From: Flagellimonas onchidii
GTDB lineage: Bacteria; Bacteroidota; Bacteroidia; Flavobacteriales; Flavobacteriaceae
Assembly (NCBI RefSeq): GCF_004804315.1
Contig: NZ_SRXX01000014.1
Span: 1-64,000, forward strand
DNA: 64,000 bases
Direction of reading: 5' to 3'
Both the position numbers and the translations under genes were made by a program. A model generated the notes under the pieces. That model was not told the origin of the DNA and searched no databases. It saw only the letters and a list, made by a program, of their open reading frames with translations. Shown piece by piece: positions 56,139 through 64,000 of this stretch (positions are counted from its first letter, which is position 1; each line of letters opens with the position of its first letter).

Positions 56139-57608
56139 TTAACTATTCTTTTCTTTAAATCCGGCTATCATCCCATATTTTTTTCTTCGATATTGCTCGG
56201 TTATTGTATTCAACAATTTGTTCTTTAGAGCGAATCCAATGATTCCTAAAAGAGAGAGGGCCAACACTGCAGCTTCTAAAGAAATCAGGTAATAAAATGC
56301 TGAAAAAATTAAAATGGGCAATCCCAAAACTGGAATTATTACTAGAAATTGGATTGCGCTGGAACCCTGCATGTTCCCAACCGGACTTTTCTCAAGATCA
56401 ATTCGTTTTTTATTATAGGAACCAAAGTATAGGATCATCGGAATATTGACCCCTAAATTGTAAAGGGCACTTCCAAAGTTTATGGCCAATTTATCCCATC
56501 CAAAGTATACATAAGGAATGGTAAGTAAAAACATGGTAATCACACTTACGGAAATTAAGCTTGCTTTTGACTCCAAATATTTACGAAGTGGGATGTTTTG
56601 CGACATCATCATACTATAATAACTACTATCCCAAGCTGGAATGAATTGTCCAAAGTTGGTAACGAAAATACCGGTCATAAAAATCCCCAAAAATGCAAAC
56701 ATGGGCACCATGGTGGCGTAAATGTCTTGCAGGTAAAAAATGAGTCCATAGAATACAAACAACAAGGAAATAAAGACTTGCACTTTTGTTCTTTTATTCC
56801 GCCAGATCATCTTAAGGTCCAGCTGTAAAAAGGTGCCCATATCTCCAAAACGTCTTGTCCAAGCCAATTCTGAAGTCTTGGCCACTTTTGTTTTGATGTG
56901 TAACGAGGCATCCAAAAACAACTTATTCTTCAAATACCTAAAGTTAATCCAGTAGGTTATGATTGCCAACAAAATGGGAACAGCCACGGCTATGGGATAT
57001 TGGTAAAGCCCATGAAAAATGGGTCCAAAGAAATCTTTTACAGCAATAACCTGAAAGTAATCAAGCCCATAGAGAACCGCAATTATTCCGCCTATAACAA
57101 TCAAGGCTTTATCACTTTTGTTAACAATAAAATTTACATAGTTGATGCATAATACAATGAACAATATTGAAACCAGCCAGAACACTACATTTAAGGAGGG
57201 ATATCCCTTGATCATTAAAACAATAGCAAAAGGAACAAAGAAACACAGGGCCAAAATGTTGTACCCCGAGAAACCGGAACGTCCCAAAATATAATGTGAA
57301 ATGCTACTTTTTTTAATGGGCATGGACAACAGGGGTTTAACGTCCATTACAGGTAATTTTTGCATGAAATACCTAAAAAAGAGTTCGATTAACACCCAAT
57401 ACACTAGGTACTTGCTCAATATCCACATGGGGTTCTCGTGAGGAAACACATCCCGCAAAATAAAATATAGACCAGCTCCCATGCTTAACAAGGAAACAAG
57501 CATCCAAATCCCAAAGAAAATCATGATAATTTTTAGCGCTAGGCTCTTCCCAAAGGAAGAAGATCTGAAAAAGGCTTTCCACTGAAGGTCTATAAATCGC
57601 TTGAACAT
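56139..57608 (-). CDS. DUF5687 family membrane protein (ABC permease-like)
   Basis: 489 residues with about 10-12 membrane helices. The N-terminus (LQWKAFFRSSSFGKSLALKI) and a cytoplasmic stretch with RRFGDMGTFLQLDLKMIWRN match DUF5687, an ABC-2-like permease family of Bacteroidota. With the adjacent ATPase it should form an export system. The substrate is unknown. Confidence 0.87.
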   Translation of the reverse strand: MFKRFIDLQWKAFFRSSSFGKSLALKIIMIFFGIWMLVSLLSMGAGLYFILRDVFPHENPMWILSKYLVYWVLIELFFRYFMQKLPVMDVKPLLSMPIKKSSISHYILGRSGFSGYNILALCFFVPFAIVLMIKGYPSLNVVFWLVSILFIVLCINYVNFIVNKSDKALIVIGGIIAVLYGLDYFQVIAVKDFFGPIFHGLYQYPIAVAVPILLAIITYWINFRYLKNKLFLDASLHIKTKVAKTSELAWTRRFGDMGTFLQLDLKMIWRNKRTKVQVFISLLFVFYGLIFYLQDIYATMVPMFAFLGIFMTGIFVTNFGQFIPAWDSSYYSMMMSQNIPLRKYLESKASLISVSVITMFLLTIPYVYFGWDKLAINFGSALYNLGVNIPMILYFGSYNKKRIDLEKSPVGNMQGSSAIQFLVIIPVLGLPILIFSAFYYLISLEAAVLALSLLGIIGFALKNKLLNTITEQYRRKKYGMIAGFKEKNS

Positions 57609-57734
57609 CGGTTGGTATTTAGTTCGAAGTATTAGTATTTGGTTATGCTGATTTGTTACAAATTCAGCTACTTAACTCTAGTCAAGACTGTTTTAATAAG
57701 TTGATTGATATTTTTCTTATTGAAAGACTTCTTA

Positions 57735-58460
57735 TCAACTTGCCCTCTTCCATTTTAAGTAGAATTGTTTGTATTTTTTTGAATGCTGGATAATCATTAA
57801 GGTTTGTGCAATAAGAATAGGTGCCAAAGTCGTGTACAGAAAAACATAAACCCAAGGAGATGGTCTTTCCCACCAATACAACATAATATTGGGTATATTC
57901 ATCAACATTAAGGATGAAGTTGTCAATAAGTTCAAATAAAGACTGTGCCGGCTACCTTTAAAACAAAAAAGAAAAGGTATTGCCATCTGAATTGCAGGAA
58001 TTATAAACAAGGACAAAAAAATTATCTTTTTAATAAAATCAACATTGGTAGCGTGTTGAATCGATTGAAATAAAGAAAACCCAACAATCCCATAAATCAA
58101 CCAAAACAAAGGGTTCTTAAATACCATCAGTAAATTTGTAAACAATGATTTTCTGAAACCTCGGTTCAGTTCCTTTTGCTTTTCCATAATCAATTTTTTG
58201 TACCCAGAATTATCTGCGTAAATAGATTCATTAAAAATCCATTCCGTACGATTCTTATTCAATTTTTTGGAACGCATCTTATTGCCAAAAGCTTGGTGTA
58301 TCTCTTTAAGAGCATCGTCAAATGTTTGACCTTGTTGTATTCGGTCTTCAATTTCGGTAGCCACATGGTCCAATAGTTCAATTCGAACATCCCAAAACTT
58401 TACTTTGTTCTTAATCAAGTAATCTTCAATAAAATTGATTTGTTGTCTGGAGAGTTTCAT
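57735..58460 (-). CDS. HAAS-like membrane protein (PadR-linked), copy 2
   Basis: 241 residues. The N-terminus (MKLSRQQINFIEDYL to ALKEIHQAFG) is a helical module with LLDHVATEIEDRI, like the HAAS/DUF1700 proteins that partner PadR regulators. Four hydrophobic helices follow (about 120-230). It overlaps the preceding paralogue by 4 bp (ATGA). The function is not known; a membrane sensor or anti-regulator role is inferred. Confidence 0.72.
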   Translation of the reverse strand: MKLSRQQINFIEDYLIKNKVKFWDVRIELLDHVATEIEDRIQQGQTFDDALKEIHQAFGNKMRSKKLNKNRTEWIFNESIYADNSGYKKLIMEKQKELNRGFRKSLFTNLLMVFKNPLFWLIYGIVGFSLFQSIQHATNVDFIKKIIFLSLFIIPAIQMAIPFLFCFKGSRHSLYLNLLTTSSLMLMNIPNIMLYWWERPSPWVYVFLYTTLAPILIAQTLMIIQHSKKYKQFYLKWKRAS

Positions 58461-59122
58461 AGTTTTCTATTAATTTTTAAAACCTTGGCATGACCCATGA
58501 ATAGCCCAATAAAATTGAAAGAAAAACACAAGAGAAAAATATGGATGAACAAAAAGGTCGCAATAAATTGGTCATTTTGATAAATCCAATACAGCTTTGT
58601 AAAAACAGGGTTAAAAACAAGTAGCCAGATTCCATAATAACCCATGGTATACCTAAATAGGCTAGCCGAAATTGTTTTTACACCTTGACGGTTCATGCCA
58701 AAATATGCTACCAGCATACTTACCAAAATAAAAAGGTATATCACTCCAACTAGGGGTAAGAACGACGCTTGATCAAAACTTAGGGCTTTCAAAAAAAGGT
58801 ATGCAACTGTAAAAACAGCTAAGCTTGTAAACAATGTTTTCAAATATATTCTTTTAATGCTTCGGATGTATGAAACCAACACTATTTTTGGGCCTTTAAT
58901 CCGGTCTCCGAGCCACCAACTTTGAAAAGGGCCTAGTTCCTCTTTCCACTTGATTTGTTCCTCATCAAAGGCATCGACAAACTTCATGTTTTTGGTACTC
59001 ATGGCATTTTCTATGGAAAGCGTCATGTGGTCCAAGACCTCATACTTTATGTCAAACTGAAACAAGCCCTTTGATTCTAGATAACGGGCAATAAGATCAA
59101 CCTGTTCGTGCGAAAGTTTCAT
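58457..59122 (-). CDS. HAAS-like membrane protein (PadR-linked), copy 1
   Basis: 221 residues from ATG 59120-59122 (MKLSHEQVDLIARYL), which overlaps the padR stop as ATGA. The helical module (KYEVLDHMTLSIENAM) and four membrane helices match copy 2 in layout, though the sequence has diverged. An ATG four codons earlier exists but the paralogue supports the shorter start. The two genes look like a tandem duplication. Confidence 0.74.
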   Translation of the reverse strand: MKLSHEQVDLIARYLESKGLFQFDIKYEVLDHMTLSIENAMSTKNMKFVDAFDEEQIKWKEELGPFQSWWLGDRIKGPKIVLVSYIRSIKRIYLKTLFTSLAVFTVAYLFLKALSFDQASFLPLVGVIYLFILVSMLVAYFGMNRQGVKTISASLFRYTMGYYGIWLLVFNPVFTKLYWIYQNDQFIATFLFIHIFLLCFSFNFIGLFMGHAKVLKINRKL

Positions 59123-59457
59123 TGAATGTTCCATTTAGGGTTTACCAATTGTTGCATATTGCGGATAAACTCTTCCAGTTCAGCCAAGCGGTTTACCGTT
59201 TCTTTTTCACCCTGTTCCGTTAGTTTATAGTATTTGCGAAGGCGATTGTCCACTTTGGCCACTTCAACGTCCAATAGACCTTCAGCTTCTAATTTGTGCA
59301 GAGCAGGGTACAGGGCGCCCTCGGTGATCTTCAGTTCCCCTTTGGTCAATTCCTTTACCTTTTGGGTAATCTCATAACCATACATTTTACCCTGTTCATC
59401 CAACAGTTTTAAAATAATGGTGCTTAAACTTCCTTTATACAATTTGGAATTTGCCAT
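59119..59457 (-). CDS. PadR-family transcriptional regulator
   Basis: 112 residues. The winged-helix signature is YGYEITQKVKEL and ITEGALYPALHKLEAEGLL, followed by the wing and a dimerisation helix. It probably represses its own operon and possibly the divergent reductase gene. The start is ATG 59455-59457; an earlier TTG is in frame. All four genes down to the DUF5687 gene lie on the same strand. Confidence 0.93.
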   Translation of the reverse strand: MANSKLYKGSLSTIILKLLDEQGKMYGYEITQKVKELTKGELKITEGALYPALHKLEAEGLLDVEVAKVDNRLRKYYKLTEQGEKETVNRLAELEEFIRNMQQLVNPKWNIQ

Positions 59458-59470
59458 GGTCAAATATACA

Positions 59471-59496
59471 TAAATTTCTTATGCATAAAAATCTTA
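59471..59496. promoter_or_regulatory. Candidate operator: two 11-bp direct repeats
   Basis: TAAATTTCTTA and TAAAAATCTTA (9 of 11 identical) are separated by TGCA, giving a 15-bp period. They lie 14 bp before the padR start, inside the divergent padR/reductase region. A PadR site is plausible but unproven. Confidence 0.4.
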
Positions 59497-59523
59497 GGTA
59501 TTAATTTTGGCAAATGCAATCCG

Positions 59524-59531
59524 TAGCTTTG
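59524..59531 (+). promoter_or_regulatory. Candidate -7 promoter box of the reductase gene
   Basis: TAGCTTTG fits TAnnTTTG and is 18 bp before the ATG. A TTG sits 14 bp upstream (59507-59509), shorter than the usual 19-21, so the -33 is uncertain. Confidence 0.45.
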
Positions 59532-59549
59532 CAAAAAAATTGAATTTCC

Positions 59550-60599
59550 ATGAGTGACTTTCATTCACTAAAAATCGCTGCCGTAGATGCACTAACGCCA
59601 AACGCAGTTGCCTTGACTTTCGAAATCCCAGATGGCCTTAAAGACACTTTTACCTTTACCGCTGGCCAATATATTACCCTAAAACATATGGTAAACGGAG
59701 AAGAAGTTCGCAGAGCTTATTCCATTTCGTCAGCGCCATCTTCAGGAAAGATTACTGTGGGAATTAAAAAAGTACCAAACGGCACCTTTTCGGTTTATGC
59801 CAATGAAAGTTTGAAATCGGGTGATGAAATTGAGGTCATGCATCCTGAAGGACGTTTTGTTTTTGAACAAAATACTGCAGTTAAAAACATAGTTGCCTTT
59901 GCTGCGGGAAGTGGAATCACACCGATAATGAGTATTGCCCAAACCGTTTTGGAAGGTCATCCAGACAATACTTTCGTTTTGGTTTTTGGTAATCAATCTC
60001 CTCAAGAAACCATGTACCTAAAGGCTATTCAAGAGCTTCAAGATAAATATACCAATAGGTTTTTTGTTAAATATGTCTATAGTCGTTCTCAAGAGGAAAA
60101 TTCCCTGTTTGGTCGAATTGAAACTTCTACGGTCAATTTTATAGTGAAAAACAAGTTCAAGGAAACCACATTTGATGCTTTTTACCTCTGTGGGCCTGAA
60201 GCTATGATCAATACTGTTTCGGATACGCTAAAAAACAATGGGGTTGCCGAAGACAAAATATTATTCGAGCTATTCACCTCATCCGATACTGAAGATACCG
60301 TTGCGGAAAATTTGGATGGAAAAACCAACATAGAGGTGACCGTCGATGATGAAAGCTTTTCTTTTACCATGGATAAAAAAGCCCTGGTTTTAGATGCAGT
60401 TTTGAAAGAAAAAATTGATGCGCCTTATTCATGTCAAGGTGGTGTGTGCAGCAGCTGTATTGCACGAATTACTGAAGGCAAAGCCGAAATGGTAAAAAAT
60501 CAAATTTTGACTGATGGCGAAGTGGCAGAAGGATTGATCTTGACTTGCCAGGCCCATCCGCTCACCCCCACCTTGAAAGTAGACTATGATGATGTGTAG
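59550..60599 (+). CDS. PaaE-like FAD/2Fe-2S reductase
   Basis: 349 residues. A ferredoxin-reductase FAD domain (RRAYSISSAP) and an NAD(P) domain (FAAGSGITPIMS, FYLCGPEAMI) are followed by a plant-type 2Fe-2S ferredoxin domain with CQGGVCSSCIA and LTCQAHP cysteines. This layout matches the reductase of phenylacetyl-CoA epoxidase and related oxygenases, but no oxygenase subunits lie nearby. In flavobacteria it often stands alone as a general ferredoxin-NAD(P) oxidoreductase. Confidence 0.9.
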   Translation: MSDFHSLKIAAVDALTPNAVALTFEIPDGLKDTFTFTAGQYITLKHMVNGEEVRRAYSISSAPSSGKITVGIKKVPNGTFSVYANESLKSGDEIEVMHPEGRFVFEQNTAVKNIVAFAAGSGITPIMSIAQTVLEGHPDNTFVLVFGNQSPQETMYLKAIQELQDKYTNRFFVKYVYSRSQEENSLFGRIETSTVNFIVKNKFKETTFDAFYLCGPEAMINTVSDTLKNNGVAEDKILFELFTSSDTEDTVAENLDGKTNIEVTVDDESFSFTMDKKALVLDAVLKEKIDAPYSCQGGVCSSCIARITEGKAEMVKNQILTDGEVAEGLILTCQAHPLTPTLKVDYDDV

Positions 60600-60690
60600 T
60601 GGGTTTTAGGCATGAGGCTTCATACTTCTGATTCTGCAGTCTGACCATTGACATTTAAAAAAAAGAAATACCACGAACATTCAGGTCAGG

Positions 60691-60752
60691 TCATTCCTTT
60701 GAAAAAAGGAATCTTACACTTTAATGGATCCCGTGTCAAGCACAGGATGACA
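60691..60752. repeat. Interspersed intergenic repeat (hairpin plus 27-bp unit)
   Basis: TCATTCCTTTGAAAAAAGGA forms a small hairpin. It is followed by GGATCCCGTGTCAAGCACAG and GATGACA (60726-60752), which matches 63079-63105 in 24 of 27 bases. Confidence 0.65.
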
Positions 60753-60761
60753 GCCTGTACA

Positions 60762-60800
60762 AAATAAAAACACCGTAAACCTAAGCCTACGGTGCCTTTT
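60762..60800 (-). terminator. Terminator of the second DUF285 lipoprotein gene
   Basis: CACCGTA and TACGGTG pair as a 7-bp stem around a 10-base loop. Read on the minus strand, it is followed by TTTTTATTTTG, 20 bp after the stop codon. Confidence 0.82.
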
Positions 60801-60820
60801 CTAAAATATTATGATTCTAA

Positions 60821-62743
60821 TTAGGGTTGTGGGCAATCCACGCCACCAGCGTCGGTGATAATCCAGCCATGATCATTGGTCAATGTGTCTATGGCATCCA
60901 TTATATCAACATCATCACTACAGAAATTGATGTTTTGTGCCGACAATGTAACGCCCTGCTGTATGTCAGGTGTCTGCTCCGCCCAACCTATTAAAGTAGC
61001 AGTATAGTTTTCAGCAGACATTTTAGAATTGGTAAACATTTCAAGCATGTTTGTTACGTTCTGTATGTTCCAACCGCCAATATCACCATTGAAGGATGAA
61101 TTGCTGAACATTGTTCGCATATCAGTGACATTTCCTGTTTTCCAAACACTTAAATCCCTATTGAAATTGGCCGCTGATTGAAACATACTTTCCATAGCAG
61201 TTACATTTTCTGTGTTCCAGTTTTCTATATTCCCATTAAAGGCATCTGTAAGGGCAAACACATTGGGCATCTGTGTGATACTCGTAGTATCCCAATTACT
61301 GAGGTCTGGATTGGTAACGGCATCGGCATTTTCGAACATGGCGTTCATATTTTGCACCTGTGAAAGATCTGGAACATCCTTGGCATTGTACATCATGTTT
61401 TTGCATTCATAGAACGCACTGTTCATACTCTGCCATTCAATGGAGCCCCACTGCTCAAGGCTCAAAAGTTTTTCTTTTGTTGAGGAAAGAAACATAAGCA
61501 CAGCCGGGAAATCACCATAAATGGCTACTGTGTGAACACCAGAAGTTTCGTAAAAATGGGAAACACCAATTTCTCCAAAGCCGCTTATTTGCTCTATGTT
61601 ACCATCGCCCCAATCCACCGTAAAATCATAAGTGTAATTAGGATTCATGCCAATTGTAATTTGCTCATTGTCCATAGTGGTCTCCCAAGTGGTCACAAAT
61701 GAGTTTGGGTCTTCTGCCAGGGAATCAACAATGTTATTAACGGTTATGGCCACGACCACCTGAGCCATGTTGTTGTCGCCGTCGGTGGCCTGTACTGTGA
61801 TGTGGTGCACGGGCTCCTCGCCGTTAAAGGCCTCAAAGTCGAGTGCTTTGCCCTGGGCCAGGGTAATATCTGCCCGGTGGCGGGATCTATGGCAAAGAGG
61901 TCGTTGGCGTTCGCCCCAATGCTGTATTCAATGGTATCTCCCTCGGGGTCGGTGGCGGAGACCGGTTCTCCTATGTTTTCGCCAGCGGTCAGGTCCTCGC
62001 TTACAGTAAAGGCATAGGCCTCATCTTCGAATACCGGGAACTCGTCCCCATCGGCAAGGGTGATACTTACCTGAATATTCGTGGTAAGCTCGTCTGCATC
62101 GGATACCTGTACGGTATAATATGGTACACGGGCTCTTCCTCACCAAAAGCTTCAAAATCAAGGCTCTTGCCCTCGGCCAGACTGATCTGCCCATTTACAG
62201 GGTCTATGACGAACAGGTCGTTGGTATTCTCCGACATGGTGTAGGTAAGTTCATCGTCCTCAGGGTCGGTGGCGATCACGGCACCTATGGGCTGGGCCGG
62301 AGCAATGCCCTCATCAGCACCGAACTGGAAGGACTCCAATTCGAATACAGGAGGCTCATTGACATCGGTCACGCTAAGGGTAAAGGTGGCCTGGCAGATG
62401 TTTTAGTGTCGCTCACGCTCACATTAAGGGAGTATTCTTTTGTGCTCTCGTAATCCAATTGCTGGTCTTCGGCCAAGGTCAAAATACCTTGCTCGGATAT
62501 GGCGAAAGGGTTTTCACCAGTTAGAGTGAACTTAAGGTTGTCGCCATCATCATCAGTGGCGGTTATCTTCGTAATTTCATCTCCTGAGACAATGTCCTCG
62601 GCCATGCTGATGGACTCAACCTCGATTACGGGGGCGGTGTTTTCCTCTTCTGGTGTCGGTTTGGCGGAGTCGTCCTTGCTGCAGGCCCAAAAGAGAATAG
62701 CGATTATAGCAAGAAGTAATCCCAAATGTGTGATCTTTTTCAT
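60821..62743 (-). pseudogene. Cadherin/DUF285 (BspA-like) surface lipoprotein, three frameshifts
   Basis: A paralogue of the gene at 22728-24563 with the same order: lipoprotein signal (LFWACSKDD), cadherin-like repeats (ATDDDGDNL, ATDPEDDEL, ATDPEGDTI), a PKD-like strand region (VDWGDGNIE), DUF285 repeats and a matching C-terminus (NFCSDDV...HGWIITD). Translation needs three frame changes at 62388-62392, 62116-62120 and 61866-61870, each with five bases where three are expected just before an ACC codon. With these fixed, a protein of about 640 residues results, and the DUF285 part is intact. It may be a decayed gene, or the changes may be systematic sequence errors. The start is ATG 62741-62743. 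Confidence 0.85.
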
Positions 62744-62803
62744 GTCGAAATGGTAATTGTTTATAATCCACCAAAGTAGGGTAATGATCAATGGTTTTGG
62801 CCT

Positions 62804-62818
62804 GCCAATTGACGGATG
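62804..62818 (-). promoter_or_regulatory. Shared upstream element CATCCGTCAATTGGC (copy B)
   Basis: On the minus strand this is identical, over 15 bp, to 22649-22663, and lies 60 bp before the start of the second DUF285 gene versus 64 bp for the first. A TTTG (minus strand, 62775-62772) follows 29 bases downstream, versus 30 in copy A. Confidence 0.5.
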
Positions 62819-62964
62819 GCCCTTCGCCAAGGCTTCGGGCTATTGGTGAAGGGTCTAAAGTATTGTGTTGGTCTTCTTCGACAGAATTGCTTGGACATGA
62901 CGGCCGAAGCTTCGAGCCATGGATAAAACGTAGAAGTTGGAAGTTTGGTTCTGCATCTGTAATT

Positions 62965-63105
62965 GTCATTCCACACGGATGCTGAGCGTAGTCGAAGCAT
63001 GCCCATACTGTTAAGATTCCTGCGTTGTGCCACCGCTAAAGCTTCAGCGACACGTGGTTGAGGAATGACCGACCAAGTGGATTCCGTGTCAAGCAAGGGA
63101 TGACA
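62965..63105. repeat. Interspersed repeat region with 27-bp unit
   Basis: GTCATTCCACACGGATGCTG and GAGCGTAGTCGAAGCATG at the left, GGAATGACC in the middle and GGATTCCGTGTCAAGCAAGG plus GATGACA at the right (63079-63105). The last unit matches 60726-60752 in 24 of 27 bases, and the CGTAGTCGAAG piece matches the family seen at 56107. Confidence 0.65.
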
Positions 63106-63318
63106 TACTGGATTGATCGTAAAACATATTATGACTTCATTTGGGCTTCACTTAATGGCACACTTAGCATCATTAAGGGAGAATAGTGCTTAGAATGGCT
63201 CAGCAAAGCCATTTAATAAACCGACCAAGGGGTCGGAATGTAAAAAATGAACCAATTTATATACAAGTTGAACGTAAGTTCGGTCTAAGGCGCATAAAGT
63301 GAATCGAGTCATAAAACA

Positions 63319-63344
63319 AAAAAGCCCCGAATCGGGGACTTTTA
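63319..63344 (-). terminator. Terminator of the OmpA-family gene
   Basis: On the minus strand, CCCCGA and TCGGGG pair closely inside AAAAGTCCCCGATTCGGGGC, followed by TTTTTTG. It is 14 bp after the stop codon. The near-symmetry means it could also stop transcription on the other strand. Confidence 0.85.
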
Positions 63345-63358
63345 TTTTAATGTTTTTA

Positions 63359-64000
63359 TCACATACTGACGATAATGAACTCAGATCGCCGGTTTTCTTG
63401 ATGTTTTGTTCTGGAACATCGCACGCCGTTACCACAATCGTTCAGTAGGCGTTCTTCTCCATACCCAATGGCACTTTCAATGCGAGAAGGATCAATGCCT
63501 CTGGAGATAATATACTCTTCGGTAGATTTTGCCCTTCTATCGGACAAGTATTTGTTGTATGCCCTTTTACCTATGGCATCGGTATGGGATTCAATTTTTA
63601 TGACCATTTCGGGGTATTCTTTCATAATGGCAACAAGTTTATCCAATTCGCCAGCGGCCTGCGATGTAATATTGAAGCGGTCAAAACCAAAATAAATGTT
63701 TTCGGTATCTATCTTTTTGACCTCTTTTTCTTCAATAATAATTTCCTTTAGCTTCTTTAAAGATTGCGAAATGCTAACGGTAACATTGTTTTTGGTGGCT
63801 ACTTCGGCTTCATTTTCAAAATATCCTTTCTTCACCGTTTTCACCGTATAGTTGGTCAAAGGATTAAGGTTTTTGAAAATATAAGTGCCTTCGGGGCCAG
63901 TTTTGGCTTCTGCAACAATAACCTTGTCCTTGTTGAACAGCGCTACAGTGGCATCGGCTAGGGCGACACCCGTTGAATCATCCTCAACCATTCCTGAAAT
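63359..64000 (-). CDS. OmpA-family protein with carboxypeptidase-regulatory-like domain (5' partial)
   Basis: The frame continues past the right edge (the codons before MVEDD read ISG), so this is the C-terminal ~213 residues. A carboxypeptidase-regulatory-like beta-sandwich comes first (VALADATVALFNKDKVIV, KTGPEGTYIFKNLNP). The OmpA C-terminal peptidoglycan-binding domain follows (IYFGFDRFNI, IESHTDAIG, LSDRRAKSTEEYI). The bigger protein is likely an outer-membrane protein with WD40/TPR-like repeats upstream, as common in Bacteroidota, but that part is outside the window. Confidence 0.9.
   Translation of the reverse strand: MSGMVEDDSTGVALADATVALFNKDKVIVAEAKTGPEGTYIFKNLNPLTNYTVKTVKKGYFENEAEVATKNNVTVSISQSLKKLKEIIIEEKEVKKIDTENIYFGFDRFNITSQAAGELDKLVAIMKEYPEMVIKIESHTDAIGKRAYNKYLSDRRAKSTEEYIISRGIDPSRIESAIGYGEERLLNDCGNGVRCSRTKHQENRRSEFIIVSM

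Larger units (their letters stand above)
62744..63358. other. 615-bp intergenic region with shared regulatory element and repeats
   Basis: No gene seen. From left to right: the leader of the paralogue at 62743, the 15-bp shared element (62804-62818), a fragment of the short-repeat tract (62931-62947), the palindromic repeat region 62965-63105 and the terminator of the OmpA-family gene (63319-63344). Confidence 0.6.

Noticed and set aside
63053-63060. ACACGTGG near the right end
   Set aside because: Too short and asymmetric to be a parS site.

Overview
The window looks like a chromosomal segment of a marine member of the Flavobacteriaceae (Bacteroidota), close to the Muricauda/Allomuricauda group. 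The support is lineage-typical families (DUF4175, DUF4837, DUF4292, DUF5687, a SprE/PorW-type TPR lipoprotein, a subtilase with a type IX secretion C-terminal sorting domain, many SPII lipoproteins), promoter -7 boxes of the TAnnTTTG type, an AT-rich composition and weak Shine-Dalgarno signals. It is mostly ordinary core genome. I see no tRNA, rRNA, CRISPR array, prophage or insertion sequence.

Layout. 0-10 kb: SPFH protein, gltX, then the run DUF4175 - ybeY - mnmG, with mnmG broken by one extra C in a C8 tract and flanked by two near-perfect ParB parS palindromes, followed by a lipoprotein/methyltransferase pair. 10-22 kb: OmpH-like chaperone, a large macroglobulin/TonB-plug-like export protein, amidohydrolase lipoprotein, YdcF, DoxX, DNA polymerase III delta-prime, pgk, a LysM lytic transglycosylase and a DUF4837 lipoprotein. 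22-28 kb: a cadherin/PKD/DUF285 (BspA-like) surface lipoprotein and a T9SS subtilase, separated by repeat-rich intergenic DNA. 28-40 kb: exonuclease, ogt, CNNM/CBS protein, serine hydrolase, dprA, HU/SPOR protein, thioesterase, then a minus-strand operon-like run (flippase, dut, sugar nucleotidyltransferase, TPR, DUF4292, EnvC) fitting cell-envelope assembly. 40-43 kb: two convergent sulfatase lipoproteins. 43-52 kb: sprE - bactofilin - atpZ - small membrane protein - atpBEFHAG; the beta and epsilon genes are not here, as is common in this phylum. 52-60 kb: a GlxA-type regulator opposite a set of small enzymes, then PadR - two HAAS-like membrane proteins - DUF5687 permease - ABC ATPase on the minus strand, and a PaaE-like reductase. 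60-64 kb: a second cadherin/DUF285 lipoprotein gene, a paralogue of the one at 22.7 kb but carrying three frameshifts, and the 3' part of an OmpA-family gene running off the window.

The points most worth following are the parS pair around mnmG (suggesting this segment lies in the origin domain), a shared 15-bp upstream element placed identically in front of the two DUF285 lipoprotein genes, the three same-direction frameshifts at equivalent positions in one of them, a perfect 14-bp hairpin between atpE and atpF, and the PadR/HAAS/ABC module. I did not find a convincing wholly new defence or metabolic system.
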